Of a stretch of DNA of 64,000 nt, positions 16,657 through 26,407 are shown piece after piece. This DNA is from Mesorhizobium sp. CA8 (GTDB lineage Bacteria > Pseudomonadota > Alphaproteobacteria > Rhizobiales > Rhizobiaceae). The notes beneath the pieces were generated by a model, which was given only the letters and a program-made list of their open reading frames with translations, was not told where the DNA came from and ran no database searches. Each line of letters starts with the position of its first letter. The stretch's first letter is position 1. The stretch is from the NCBI RefSeq assembly GCF_020164955.1, contig NZ_JAIUHG010000026.1, positions 35,643-99,642 on the forward strand, given 5' to 3'. A program made the translations under genes and the position numbers.

Positions 16657-17811
16657 CAGGGGAATCGCATATGGCTTTTTGGGACTTGAAGTTGGCCTGA
16701 GAAGGGATTCTTTGGGCAGGCAGTCGAACGAGGGAGAGACTGCCATTTCCAGCCTTGAGAGCTATTTCGGCGCGCTGCCCGATCCGCGCGCTGGCAACGC
16801 CACGCATCGGCTTGGCGATCTGATCGTGATGATGATCGCCGCAAGCCTGTGTGGGGCAAGCAATGCGACTGAGTTCTCGCTGTTCGCACAGGAGCGCCAG
16901 CAGGCGCTGTCGCGGTTGATCGAGTACGAGGTGGCGCCCAGCCACGACACCTTTTCCCGGCTGCTGCGGCTGCTTGATCCGGAGGCATTCGGTCGGGCCT
17001 TCGCCGCCTTTGCCGCAGGCTTCGCGCGGGCCTGCCAAGAGGTGGTCTCGCTTGACGGCAAGACGCTGCGGCGAGCCTATGAGAAGGGCCTTGCGGCCAG
17101 CCCGCCCCTGACGGTGTCGGCCTTTGCCGCCGAGACGCGGCTGTGCCTGGCGGCGGTGTCGCCGGGCGATGGAGAGAATGAGGTCGAGGCAGCCCTCAAG
17201 GTCGTCGAACTCATTGATCTTGCGGGCAGAATGGTCACGGCCGATGCGCTCCACTGTCACAAACGCATGGCACAAGCCATCACCGAACGCGGCGGGGACT
17301 ACTTACTCGCGCTCAAAGGCAACCGCCGCCATTGGGTCGCTCATGCCAAACAACATCTGGCCGAAACAGCCCTCGCTGTGGCGGAGCGGAGCGAAACCAG
17401 CCATGGTCGCAGCGAATGGCGGCAGGCCGAGGTCGTGGCCGCCATCAAGCCACTGATGGCCGGCCACGAAGCCTTCATCCGCATCACCAGCCAGCGCGAT
17501 CAGGCCAAGCCGATGACGCGCCTGTTCATGGCTTCCACCTTACTGTCGCCACAGCGGGCGCTCGAGCTCACGAGAGCTCATTGGCAGATCGAGAACGGCC
17601 TGCATTGGATGCTCGACGTTCATCTGGATGAGGATCAATCACGTGCCCGCAAGGACAATGCCCCGGCCAACACCGCGCTTCTCACCCGCATCGCTAGAAA
17701 CATCCTTCAGGCCGCCGACGTTGACAAAGTCCCCATCAGTCATCGCATCAAGAAATGCGCATGGAACGACGACTACCTAGTCCAGGCGCTAACCCATATG
17801 CGATAGCCCTG
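16657..17811 (+). mobile_element. complete ISAs1-type insertion sequence
   Basis: A 1155-bp element. The left end caggggaatcgcatatgg (16657) and the complement of the right end, cagggctatcgcatatgg (to 17811), match at 16 of 18 positions. Perfect 10-bp direct repeats flank it. One transposase fills the element. Intact ends, target duplication and an open transposase frame indicate a recent insertion, in contrast to the decayed IS110 copies nearby. Confidence 0.93.
16679..17806 (+). CDS. ISAs1-family DDE transposase
   Basis: A 375-residue frame with ISAs1 transposase features: LESYFGALPDPRAGNATHRL at the start of the conserved part, a first catalytic Asp in VVSLDGKTLRRA, a second in VTADALHCHK, and the Glu region HWQIENGLHWMLDVHLDED. 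The frame opens with a TTG at 16679. The conserved protein begins around ISSLESYF, where gagggagag precedes an ATT at 16744, so the true start is uncertain and could be non-canonical. The stop lies five bases inside the right end of the element. Confidence 0.9.
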   Translation: MGLEVGLRRDSLGRQSNEGETAISSLESYFGALPDPRAGNATHRLGDLIVMMIAASLCGASNATEFSLFAQERQQALSRLIEYEVAPSHDTFSRLLRLLDPEAFGRAFAAFAAGFARACQEVVSLDGKTLRRAYEKGLAASPPLTVSAFAAETRLCLAAVSPGDGENEVEAALKVVELIDLAGRMVTADALHCHKRMAQAITERGGDYLLALKGNRRHWVAHAKQHLAETALAVAERSETSHGRSEWRQAEVVAAIKPLMAGHEAFIRITSQRDQAKPMTRLFMASTLLSPQRALELTRAHWQIENGLHWMLDVHLDEDQSRARKDNAPANTALLTRIARNILQAADVDKVPISHRIKKCAWNDDYLVQALTHMR

Positions 17812-18477
17812 GTGCAACCCGGGAGAAGGCGAACCAAAACACGGCGGCCTCCGTCTCGTCGGTAACTCGCGCCTTTCGTGAACCTAGTCTAGCTGGCAGT
17901 TCCTATTCTGGCCGCACACAGCGGTGTTTCGGCTACCACTCTTTGACTGGCTGTCACCACTTCACCGGCCACTGTCTCGACAACGTAACTTTTCATGCAG
18001 TGCTCCCGTCGGTCACCGACCAACGATGATCGCGAAGCCTTGTTCCTGCTCGGAGGTAACGACGGTTACACTGACCGCGGATTTGGGCCGCCAGTGCTTC
18101 AAGCGCTGCACACGGGCGCGTATGGGCAGCCTGTGTTGGATTTCGTTTCTGCTGCTGAGGGCGACATATATTTGGCAGACCCAGCCGGGTCCCGGTAGTG
18201 TCTCATTTCGAAATTTGACGGCAGGCCGAACCGCCTCACCGCGTTTGCTCCCATAGACCGAACCGCCTATATGCTTAAGGGACAAAGCATAAGCGAGGTC
18301 TTCAGTTGGCGATCGGAATTTGCAGGATAAAGAATGGCTGGGCCACGCAGGATAGCTGTGGGTTCGGTACGGCGACGGCAAGGAATTGGAGATGCCAGCC
18401 AGGGAATATGAGGCAAAGGCTTACGCGCCCGGTATCGATGATCTGCCGGCTTGTCCGCCCAACAAAGGCAAGCAAGA
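17812..18477. other. decayed intergenic DNA right of the IS
   Basis: No intact gene. Between about 18330 and 18490 the plus strand has an in-frame stop at the left and then a coding-like tail (GDGKELEMPAREYEAKAYAP and DDLPACPPNKGKQDANRT) ending in TAA, probably the 3' end of a lost gene. The other frames are short. Confidence 0.4.
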
Positions 18478-18785
18478 TGCCAACCGGACCTAAAGGCCTG
18501 AAGCGAGACCCGCCGACGTGATCGGCAACGCCGTTCGCGTTATGCCGCATCGCCACTGGCGAGGAAGCCGACGACAGACGACACCAGCTCAAACTGTGGC
18601 TCCCATCCCATTGCCCAAGCCCGCTGCGAAGGTCGATGGAACACGTATGCGAGCAGATGGACGCCGTTGCGCCGAAGTTGGGCAGGCAAGCGCGGTGTGG
18701 CTACACTCCTAACGATCGCCCGCTTGCCCCCATAACGCTGATACGGCTCACAGTTGCCGACAAATCTAAGAACGTCAAATCAAAC
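18478..18785 (+). pseudogene. remnant of a small basic rhizobial protein
   Basis: MPTGPKGLKRDPPT, then in shifted frames DVIGNAVRVM and RIATGEEADDRRHQ, recalls a family of short basic rhizobial proteins that begin MPKGPQGQKRPADVIGNAV and continue VMRIATGE. The three pieces lie in order but in three frames. The C-terminal part has drifted. Family assignment is from memory. Confidence 0.4.
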
Positions 18786-18916
18786 TGAGACATTACCGGA
18801 TCCATAACGCTAGCCATAAGTCTTGTTAGGGCGTAAGCTGTTTTGGTCGCCCGCGCATAACTGGCAACGGACGCTTGGAAGAGACGATCAGGCTTTCGCC
18901 CAACCGGAGGAAAGCC

Positions 18917-19084
18917 ATGCCCAGCGAGAGCGGCCGCGAAACTCAGACTGCTAAGCAAAAGCAAGTCAACTGGCTTGTAGACAGAACTGGCATCACCAAT
19001 ACACAGGCCTATGAGCTTATTGACTTGCTCGGTGTGGGCAATCTGCCGTCGCTGGTGCGTGAAGCGCTTTTGCTGAAAAAGTAG
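18917..19084 (+). CDS. small hypothetical protein with strong RBS
   Basis: A 55-residue protein. ATG 18917 follows ggaggaaa at ideal spacing, which supports it over the longer frame from 18875. The sequence is compact and helical (QVNWLVDRTGITNTQAYELI, then LVREALLLKK), like a small helical-bundle protein. No named family is recognised. Confidence 0.6.
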   Translation: MPSESGRETQTAKQKQVNWLVDRTGITNTQAYELIDLLGVGNLPSLVREALLLKK

Positions 19085-19113
19085 TCCTGCCCAAGGGTGG
19101 CGACTTCCCACCC

Positions 19114-19385
19114 TCAGGTGCAGCGTTTCAGCAGATCGATCCGCAGCGCATGTCGCGAAAGTCCGAGCGCTGCGGCGTACTCGGCATGGCGCATGCCGCT
19201 CCAGTTCATCGCCTCGACATGCATGCTCCACAACGCCCGAAGCGCGATCGGACCGCTGTCCGTGCGCTTGCCGTAGCGATAGCGCGACCGCCTTTGGTAA
19301 CCCTTCGGCTGCGGCGCCTTGCGCTGGCGTCCGGTCTTCTTGCGACGCAAATTCTGCAGCTTTTTCGCACGCTAGCGCAGGTCAT
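19114..19385 (-). pseudogene. IS-associated helix-turn-helix fragment
   Basis: The minus strand reads RRSRYRYGKRTDSGPIALRA, WSMHVEAMNWSGMRHAEYAA and ALGLSRHALR. This resembles the N-terminal helix-turn-helix part of IS66-type accessory proteins (a conserved Trp/Tyr, then GLSxxALRxW). The expected W and following region are replaced by an unrelated end, so it is truncated. It abuts the decayed IS110 copy on its right. Confidence 0.4.
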
Positions 19386-19578
19386 CGTTGCTCACCAGAT
19401 GGTGCATCCACAGCTCGAATGCTCCTGATCGAAAGATCGCGCTGCCGGCCGATTGCCGCCCGTAGTCGGGGCAAGCGCCTGGCCAAGCAGCAAAACTGTG
19501 CGTCGACTGAAGGTCAACTGGCGATCGCCGGCGACTCGGCGGCAAAATCTGCTCCTGTGAAGCAACGCAGGAGGCGAA

Positions 19579-20520
19579 CGATGGAATTCTTTTGCGGACT
19601 GGACGTAGCGATGGACGAGACAGCGGTGTGCGTCGTCGACGATCATGGCGTCGTGCATCTTGAGATAACGGCGGTGACTGATCCCGACGCTGCTGTTTGC
19701 GGTGCTGAAGCCATTTCTGCCGCACCTGCGGCGTGTCGGTACGAGGCCGGCGCGTTGTCGCCGTGGCTGCATCCAGAGCTCAAGAACTCGGCCTGCCGGC
19801 CGTCTGCCTGGAGACGCAGCACGTGCGCGCCGCGGTGTCGGCGAAGCGTAACAAGACCGACAAGGCCGATGCGCTGGGCATCGCCCACATCATGCGCTCC
19901 GGCTGGTCCCGGCAGACCCATCTCAAGTCGCAAAGCTGCTACCGGACGAAGCTTTTGCTGACGCATCGGCGCAATCTGGAAGCCAAAGTTCCTCGACTTG
20001 GAGAACGCCATACGCCATTCGCTGAAGGCATTCGGCATGCGACTGGGCAAGGTCGGGCGAGGGGCTTTCGAGTAAGCGGTGCGCACCGCGGTGGCGGAGG
20101 ATCCGCTGTCCGCCGAGTTGATGGACGCCATGCTGTCGGCGCGCGCAGCGCTGTGGACACAGTATTGCCGGCTGCACGATCTCGTCGTCAAAATTGTGGC
20201 CCGCAGCGAGCTGTGCCGGCGCTTCATGGCAATCCCCGGCGTCGGGCCGGGGCCGGCACTCTCGTCATGACGGCGATCGACGATCCGTCGCGTTTCCGTC
20301 GCTCGCGCGACGTCGCGGCCTGACCTCGCGGCGCTGGCAGTCGGGCACCTCGATCGACGTTCAGGGTCGCATATCGAAAGCCGGCGACGCGGATGTGCGG
20401 CGCTCGCTTTACGAGGCGGCGTCGGGGCTGATGACGCGCTTCAAGGCTCCGATAAGGTCAAGGGCCAGGCGATCGCCAAACGATCATGCCACTGCAAGGC
20501 CTGTGTCGCCGTGGCGCGCA
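19579..20520 (+). mobile_element. IS110-family element, transposase broken by frameshifts
   Basis: The transposase starts MEFFCGLDVAMDETAVCVVD at 19580 after gcaggaggcg, carrying the first Asp of the DEDD nuclease. Later pieces in other frames are AGALSPWLHPEL, LPAVCLETQHVRAAVSAKRN, TDKADALGIAHIMRSGW, FMAIPGVGPG, SRDVAA, LTSRRWQSGTS and SKAGDADVRRSLYEAASGLM. Several indels separate them. Most family motifs survive, so decay is moderate. The remnant at 8690-9110 is a second copy of the same IS type. IS110 elements lack inverted repeats, so the ends are approximate. Confidence 0.85.
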
Positions 20521-21209
20521 CTTCCTGCATCGCCGCGCGGGTCACTTCGGGCAGCCCATCCGGGTTCGAAAGCAGAATGTCTTTGACGCAGCTATGGCAG
20601 TCTTGTTTTCAGTCTTGGTCTTCGGTGGCGTTCCTTCGTGGGAATCAGGTAACGTTGAACATCACCGGCGTGCCATGACCGCCTCCCTCAACGAATTTGC
20701 AGAACTCTCAGCAAACTACCTGCCGGCCGCGACGAGAGCGCCCGATCGGGCGTCAGCTGGTCGGGGTTGCGCAGCCCGATCGAGTGCGATCCAGTAGATC
20801 TCCGTCGGTTTTAAATTAGCTTTGAGAGCCGCGTGGCCCCCTTCGCGGCGCACGCCAGAAACGCGCTCCGGCCCCAACTGGGCCGCCTTAGAGCAGTGAA
20901 TTCTAAAGTCTCGCCCGGAGCCGGCGATGCCACTAAAATGCCGAGCAGCAGTGCTGCAATTTTAGGCCGTACGAGGATCTTTTGGCCGCCGCCGGGGAAA
21001 CAGAGTCCGGAGAAAACAATATGGAGGTTGTGGGGACCACAAGCGGTCAGTCTCGCCCAAGATTTTACCTGATGCTTCCAGAACCGCGCTGATGGCGCCC
21101 GCCATTGTCTCCTCGGGGCGCCACCGCTCAGGCACTACGGCAAGTGAGCAGGCGTTTAGACCTCGGATAGGTTTTGACGGTATTTATTTGGAAAAAGGAG
21201 CCGGAAGTC
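20521..21209. other. intergenic, upstream of hybrid kinase
   Basis: No gene is supported. Frames are short and without motifs. The last 60 bases carry the ribosome binding site of the kinase gene (aaaaaggag at 21192-21200), and a promoter for the 21.2-28.9 kb block should lie in this interval. Confidence 0.5.
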
Positions 21210-23651
21210 ATGTCCGAGATATGGCACTCACTCCTCGCCAATCTTGCCTTGGTCTCCATCCTAGTCGTCGCCTGGGATCTCGTGGCGGATTTTACCGGGC
21301 GTCTGTCGCGGTTGATGCAATCGCTGCTTCTCGGCGTGGTGATGGCCGTGGGTTCGATCATTTCCATGGCGACGGCCCTGTCTGTCTCAGGTTTCATTGT
21401 CGACCTGCGCGCCGCGTTTATTGGTGCGGCCGCATTCTTTGGCGGTTGGCCGGCGATGTTCATCGCTACCGCCGGCTCAATCGTCTATCGGTTCTATCTT
21501 GGCGGGCAGGGTGCCAGCGTCGGCATCATGAGCATACTGATCAGCGCTGTAGTCGGTCTAGTATGGCACCACATTGTTGGGTCGCGCTCACGCTCCATGT
21601 TCGACGTTTTCGGCCTCGGCGTGTCGATCGCGCTTGCCGGACTGATCATGCTTCTAGTCATACCGTCGCACGTCGTGACCGGTTTCGTTCAGCAGAGCAC
21701 GTTCCCCTCCCTCGTGCTCCGCTTCCTCAGCACGTTCATCATCTCCGTGCTGCTTGATCGGCAGCAGAGGCGTCGCGATCTCGCCGTGTCCAATATGATC
21801 TACCGGGCCATGGTTCGCGAGCTGCCGGATTGCCTCAACGTGAAGGATGTCCACGGCCGCTTCGTCGTAGCCAATCCAGCCACCGCCCAAATGATGCGCG
21901 CCGCCTCGGTTGAGGACCTCATCGGCAAAACGGATTTCGATTTTTATCCGAAGGACGTGGCCGAGCGCTTCAGGCAGGACGAAATGGGTTCGCTTGTGGC
22001 AGGGCAGACATTGCGCATCGATCAGCCCGCGCTTTTCCCGGATGGCAGCCAAGGTTGGCTCTACACCATGAAAGTTCCCTTCCAAGACGAGTCCGGCAAG
22101 ATCACCGGCGTCATCACCTACAATCGCGACATAACCGAGCAGAAGAAAAACGCCCAGCTCAAGAACGACTTCATCTCCACGGTGAGCCACGAGCTGCGCA
22201 CGCCGCTGACATCCATCCGCGGCTCGCTCGGCCTGATTGCGGCGGGCGTGGCGGGCGAATTGCCGTCGAAGGCGGCCAATCTCGTCAACATCGCCCACAA
22301 CAACAGCGAAAGGCTGGTTCTTCTCATCAACGATATCCTCGATATGGAAAAGATCGAATCGGGCGTGATCACCTTCAAGATCAAGCAGATGGCTCTGCGC
22401 CCAGTTCTGGAGCAGGCAATTGCCGCCAGTTCCAATTACATGGCCGAGAACAGGATCCGCATCGTCCTCGTCGATGATGCCCCGCGCGCCGAGGCCAATA
22501 TCGACCCGGACCGTGTGCATCAGGTGATGGCGAACCTGCTGTCGAATGCGATCAAGTTCTCCGATCTCGGCGGCTCCGTGATGGTGAAGCTCCAGCGTCG
22601 CGACCGAGACATCCTGCGCATCTCCGTCATCGATCAGGGCGCTGGCATTCCGGAAGCGTTCCGCAGCCGCATATTCGGCAAGTTCGAGCAGGCCGACGCG
22701 TCCAGCACCCGCAAGAAGGGAGGCACCGGCCTGGGCTTGAGCATCGTCAAGACAATTGTGGAAAAGCTGGGCGGCGCCGTTTCCTTCGAGACGGAGGAAG
22801 GTAAGGGAACCTCGTTTCACGTCGATCTTCCCGAGGCACACAGGCCGGCCGAGAAGCCGGTTTTGGTCGAGCGACGGGCGCGCAAGCGCGATGGCCGGCT
22901 GCGTGTCCTCATTTGTGAGGACGAGGCCGACGTCGCAACGGTAATCGCGGCACTTCTCGATGCGGAAGGCTTTTCCACCGACGTTGCCCCGGACATCGAC
23001 ACTGCCATGGCGCTCCTGCGCTCCCGCGACTACGTCGCGCTGACGCTCGACATCAAGCTGGCGGGGGAGTCCGGCATCAAGCTCTTCCACGATATACGGG
23101 CATCACCGGTAAATTCCGATATTTCGGTCATCGTCATCTCCGCAGTTGCCGATGAGGCCAAGCGCTCGCTGAACGGAACCGCCGTCGGCATCGTCGACTG
23201 GCTGGAGAAGCCAGTGGATTCGGCGCGCCTTCAATCGGCCCTTGCCAAGATCCTCGCCAGCAAGGTCGAGCGGAGGCCGAGGATCCTCCACGTCGAGGAC
23301 GACGAGGGTGTGCTTGCGGTGATGTCAGCGGGGCTGGGTCCGGATGTTTTGATCGCCTCTGCCAAAACGCTGCAGGAGGCTCGAAGGGCGGTCGCGAAGC
23401 ATCGCTTCGACCTGGTCATACTGGACATTGCGCTTCCCGACGGATCGGGGCTGGACCTGCTCATCGATCTGCCGCTGGAGACCAGAGTCATCGTGTTTTC
23501 GGCGGCGGAGCCGGATCAGAATCTCGGCGACCGGGTGCAGGCAATGATGACCAAGACCAAGGCATCGGAGATCGATGTCGCCAGGTTGGTTAGAAGCATG
23601 TTGGTCTCATCGCCCGATGGCGCCGGACCTACCCCCCGTGCCAAGGAGTGA
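21210..23651 (+). CDS. hybrid sensor histidine kinase, 5TM-PAS-HisKA-HATPase-REC-REC
   Basis: A membrane sensor for a phosphorelay. The N terminus has about six hydrophobic helices with the GxxAxFFGGWPAM pattern of 5TM-LYT receptors. A PAS domain follows (residues ~215-315, with ITGVITYNRDITE), then the HisKA box SHELRTPL with its phospho-accepting His near residue 325. The HATPase has N (NLLSNAIKFS), G1 (DQGAGIP) and G2 (GGTGLGLSI) boxes. Two receivers follow, with Asp in TLDIKLAGESG and LVILDIALPDGSG. The frame opens at 21174, but aaaaaggag before ATG 21210 decides the start. It heads a tightly packed gene set; the Hpt protein at 28901 is a natural relay partner. Confidence 0.93.
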   Translation: MSEIWHSLLANLALVSILVVAWDLVADFTGRLSRLMQSLLLGVVMAVGSIISMATALSVSGFIVDLRAAFIGAAAFFGGWPAMFIATAGSIVYRFYLGGQGASVGIMSILISAVVGLVWHHIVGSRSRSMFDVFGLGVSIALAGLIMLLVIPSHVVTGFVQQSTFPSLVLRFLSTFIISVLLDRQQRRRDLAVSNMIYRAMVRELPDCLNVKDVHGRFVVANPATAQMMRAASVEDLIGKTDFDFYPKDVAERFRQDEMGSLVAGQTLRIDQPALFPDGSQGWLYTMKVPFQDESGKITGVITYNRDITEQKKNAQLKNDFISTVSHELRTPLTSIRGSLGLIAAGVAGELPSKAANLVNIAHNNSERLVLLINDILDMEKIESGVITFKIKQMALRPVLEQAIAASSNYMAENRIRIVLVDDAPRAEANIDPDRVHQVMANLLSNAIKFSDLGGSVMVKLQRRDRDILRISVIDQGAGIPEAFRSRIFGKFEQADASSTRKKGGTGLGLSIVKTIVEKLGGAVSFETEEGKGTSFHVDLPEAHRPAEKPVLVERRARKRDGRLRVLICEDEADVATVIAALLDAEGFSTDVAPDIDTAMALLRSRDYVALTLDIKLAGESGIKLFHDIRASPVNSDISVIVISAVADEAKRSLNGTAVGIVDWLEKPVDSARLQSALAKILASKVERRPRILHVEDDEGVLAVMSAGLGPDVLIASAKTLQEARRAVAKHRFDLVILDIALPDGSGLDLLIDLPLETRVIVFSAAEPDQNLGDRVQAMMTKTKASEIDVARLVRSMLVSSPDGAGPTPRAKE

Positions 23652-23656
23652 CGATT

Positions 23657-24037
23657 ATGCCGGCAAGGATCCTCTATGTAGATGACGAGGATGATATCCG
23701 GGAAATTGCCGAGATGTCGCTGGAGCTCGACCCTCAGTTCGAGGTTCGGTCCTGCTCTTCGGGCGCCGAGGCGCTGGTGGTCGCAGCCGATTGGCAGCCC
23801 GATCTGATCCTGCTTGATGTGATGATGCCGGAAATGGACGGACCGGAGACGCTGAAGCGCCTGGCCGCCTCACCGCCGACGGCATCGATACCCGTGGCGT
23901 TTATCACCGCACGCACCCAGACGCATCAGGTCGAACACTATCTGGCAATGGGAGCGGTTGGCGTCATAGCCAAGCCCTTCGATCCGCTGGCGCTGGCCGG
24001 CGAGGTTAGGACGCTGCTTTGGGGCCGTCCCGGCTAG
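23657..24037 (+). CDS. single-domain response regulator (CheY-like)
   Basis: A stand-alone receiver of about 126 residues. The acidic pocket is VDDEDD, the phospho-accepting Asp sits in LILLDVMMPEMDG, the conserved Thr is in FITART and the Lys in AKPFDP. The frame is open from a GTG overlapping the kinase stop, but aaggag at 23643-23648 is better spaced for ATG 23657. With no output domain it probably relays phosphate or acts by protein contact. Its position directly after the hybrid kinase indicates the same pathway. Confidence 0.9.
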   Translation: MPARILYVDDEDDIREIAEMSLELDPQFEVRSCSSGAEALVVAADWQPDLILLDVMMPEMDGPETLKRLAASPPTASIPVAFITARTQTHQVEHYLAMGAVGVIAKPFDPLALAGEVRTLLWGRPG

Positions 24038-24273
24038 CCCAGTCGCCCGGTCGCGAAGGCGGCTGCAAGGCGCCTGTCGCCAAGCTCCATTTTGCCATTT
24101 ACGGTCCTATACCATGGCCCAATATTCATCTACAGATTGTGTCGAAATCAAACCCTCGCGAATCGGCTTTGTTAGGATCGCGGTGCGGGCGGAATTTCCA
24201 GCATGGGCCGCTTTGGCGGATGTCGGTTCATGCGTAGATCACTCCGGGGGGCGACGGAACCGGAGCAGGCCTG
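24038..24273. other. gap between two receiver genes
   Basis: A 236-base gap without a supported gene, the longest interval inside the 21.2-28.9 kb block. It may hold a second promoter. Confidence 0.35.
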
Positions 24274-24666
24274 GTGAATGGAGCGAAGGCAAGAGTTCTG
24301 ATCTGCGATGACGACCCTTTATTGCTCGAACTGATGGAATTCAGGCTGAGGGCAAAAGGATATGAGGTCATCAAGGCGGTGGACGGGGCCGAGGCGCTGG
24401 CGAAGGCGGAACAGGATGGCCCCGATATCATCGTGCTCGACGCGATGATGCCAAAGGCCGATGGCATCGAGGTGCTGGCAAACCTCAAGGGCCATCCAGC
24501 CCTGTCGGAGATACCGGTCGTCATGCTCACCGCCCGCAAGGCCGAAAGGGACATCGTCTCGGCTCTGGAAAAGGGCGCTGACGACTATCTGGTGAAGCCA
24601 TTCATTCCCGAAGAGCTTTTGGCCCGGCTCGCGCGTCTCATCGCGCGCAAGGGCGGGAAGCGCTGA
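24274..24666 (+). CDS. single-domain response regulator (CheY/PleD-like receiver)
   Basis: A 130-residue receiver starting with GTG. It shows ICDDDP for the acidic pocket, IIVLDAMMPKADG with the phospho-accepting Asp, MLTARK with the Thr, and DDYLVKPFIPEEL with the Lys. No output domain. The stop overlaps the ATG of the TPR/outer-membrane protein (TGATG), so it is translationally coupled to the polysaccharide genes, and its phosphorylation state may control them directly. The start is weakly supported by ggag eleven bases upstream. Confidence 0.9.
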   Translation: MNGAKARVLICDDDPLLLELMEFRLRAKGYEVIKAVDGAEALAKAEQDGPDIIVLDAMMPKADGIEVLANLKGHPALSEIPVVMLTARKAERDIVSALEKGADDYLVKPFIPEELLARLARLIARKGGKR

Positions 24667-26405
24667 TGCGGCGTGGCCGGCGCTTGAGCTTTGCCGCATG
24701 CTTGGCCCTGGCGATCGCCGCCGACCCCGCGTTGGCGCAAACGGCCGACGAGCTCTACGCTTCGGCCGTGAAGGCGAGGCAAGCGCAGAATTTTGATGAG
24801 GCAGCCGACCTGCTTAAACGTGCGCTTGCGCTCAAGCCCGATAATGCCGATGCGCTGGTTCAGCTAGGCTTCGCCGAGCTCGGCCGCAACGACCTTCTCG
24901 CGGCGCGGGACGCCTTTTCCAAGGTGCTTTCCCTCGCTCCGACTTATCGGGATGCCTCGTTGGGAATGGCCGAGGTCGAGTTCCGCTCCGGTAATCTGGA
25001 TGCCGCGCTGCCGCTGGCCGAAACTGTCGCCAAGGCCGATCCGGCCAACGCCGACGCCGCAGCCCTTGTCGGAAACATCCGCAAGGCGAAGCAGGTCGGC
25101 AATCCGAAACCGGCTGCCGCGGCTCCGGCGAAGGCGACGAAACAGCTTCGCCAGCCCGATCCTGTCCCTGGCCTGATCGAGTTGGGCAGGCGCCTCCGGA
25201 CAGCCGGAAAGCTGCCCGAAGCGGAAAAGGCCTATCGCCGCGCCCTCAAGCTGGCTCCGAAAGACACTGACATCCTGGTCGGGCTTGGCCTTGTCGTTGG
25301 TTCCAGCCAACGCTTCGACGAAGCCGACCGTCTCTTCGACCGCGCGCTGGCCATAAAACCTTGCCTTCTCGATGCTAGGCTGGGCAAGGTGCGCCTGGCG
25401 ATCTGGCAAGGTAACACGCCGCGCGGCCGCTTGGCGGTTGACGGCGTGCTGGCGACCGCGCCGGACAATGTCGAGGCGCTTGACCTCGACGGCAGGATCG
25501 CCCTGCTCGAGGCCGATTACACGAGGGCCGGACAGTCGTTCCAGCGCGCGCTGACGCTCGAGCCGCAGAGTGCCGAGGCGCTGGTCGGGATCGGCGACGT
25601 GCGCCGCGCCGAGGGCGACGACGAGGCGGCGCGGCAGGCCTATCGTCAGGCGCTCGCCCTCCAGCCGGCCTCCGCCGGTATCAAGCAGAGGCTGGCCGTG
25701 CCGCCGCCGCGCAAATGGCGGCTCGACCTCGGCAGCGAGGTAAGCGATCTCACCAATGGGCTGGGCGACTGGACCGACAGTTCGGCCGGTCTCGCGTATC
25801 GGCTGTCGCCGCGCACGACGATTTCCGGCGGCACCCGGCTGGCGACCCGCTTCGGCCATACCGACGTCCAACTCGAGGGCCGCATCGACCAGGCCTTCTC
25901 GCCGGCCTTCTCCGCTTATATGCTCGCCGCGGCGACGCCGGATGCCGATTTTCTGGCGCGCTATTCGGTCGGCGCCGGCGCGTCCTGGCAAGTCGTGGCG
26001 CCGGCAAGGGCGTTCGGCCCGCTCTCGCTCAATGTCGACGCCCGCTACGACGATTTCGCCGATACCGGCGTCACCAGCATCCAGCCTTGGATCCAGGGTT
26101 ATGTCCTCGACGGCCGCCTGGGGCTATCGGCCCGCTGGGTGCATGCCGAGGACGATACCGGCACGCGCACCGATGGCTATGTGCTTCGCGCCGACCTTGG
26201 GGTAACGGAGCGTTTCAACGTCTTCGCCGGCTATGCCGACGCCCCCGAGATCGACGGCGGCGCGCTGGTGCCGACGCGCACCGTCTTCGGTGGCGTTTCC
26301 TTCGACGTCAGCGATCCGCTGACGCTGCGCGCCAGCATCGCGCATGAAGAGCGCCCGACATTCGACCGCAACATATTCGGCCTCGGCCTGACGGCGCGGT
26401 TCTGA
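24666..26405 (+). CDS. TPR protein with YaiO-like outer-membrane beta-barrel
   Basis: A 579-residue exported protein. The signal peptide ends at PALAQ. TPR-like helical repeats follow in two blocks (residues ~28-140 and ~170-350), separated by an Ala/Pro/Lys-rich linker. The last ~220 residues alternate polar and aromatic beta strands and end in LGLTARF, a terminal Phe as in barrels inserted by BAM. TPR plus barrel is the layout of polysaccharide exporters such as PgaA and BcsC, so this is the likely outer-membrane port for the glycosyltransferase at 27442. It is coupled to the receiver upstream. Confidence 0.85.
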   Translation: MRRGRRLSFAACLALAIAADPALAQTADELYASAVKARQAQNFDEAADLLKRALALKPDNADALVQLGFAELGRNDLLAARDAFSKVLSLAPTYRDASLGMAEVEFRSGNLDAALPLAETVAKADPANADAAALVGNIRKAKQVGNPKPAAAAPAKATKQLRQPDPVPGLIELGRRLRTAGKLPEAEKAYRRALKLAPKDTDILVGLGLVVGSSQRFDEADRLFDRALAIKPCLLDARLGKVRLAIWQGNTPRGRLAVDGVLATAPDNVEALDLDGRIALLEADYTRAGQSFQRALTLEPQSAEALVGIGDVRRAEGDDEAARQAYRQALALQPASAGIKQRLAVPPPRKWRLDLGSEVSDLTNGLGDWTDSSAGLAYRLSPRTTISGGTRLATRFGHTDVQLEGRIDQAFSPAFSAYMLAAATPDADFLARYSVGAGASWQVVAPARAFGPLSLNVDARYDDFADTGVTSIQPWIQGYVLDGRLGLSARWVHAEDDTGTRTDGYVLRADLGVTERFNVFAGYADAPEIDGGALVPTRTVFGGVSFDVSDPLTLRASIAHEERPTFDRNIFGLGLTARF

Positions 26406-26407
26406 CC

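Noticed and set aside
21654..23090. 478-codon minus-strand open frame
   Set aside because: It lies entirely opposite the hybrid kinase, whose domains are continuous and well conserved.
24274..24666. receiver considered as PleD-type cyclase
   Set aside because: The frame ends right after the receiver; no GGDEF domain follows.
24864..25991. 375-codon minus-strand open frame
   Set aside because: Antisense to the TPR/beta-barrel gene; no family motif.
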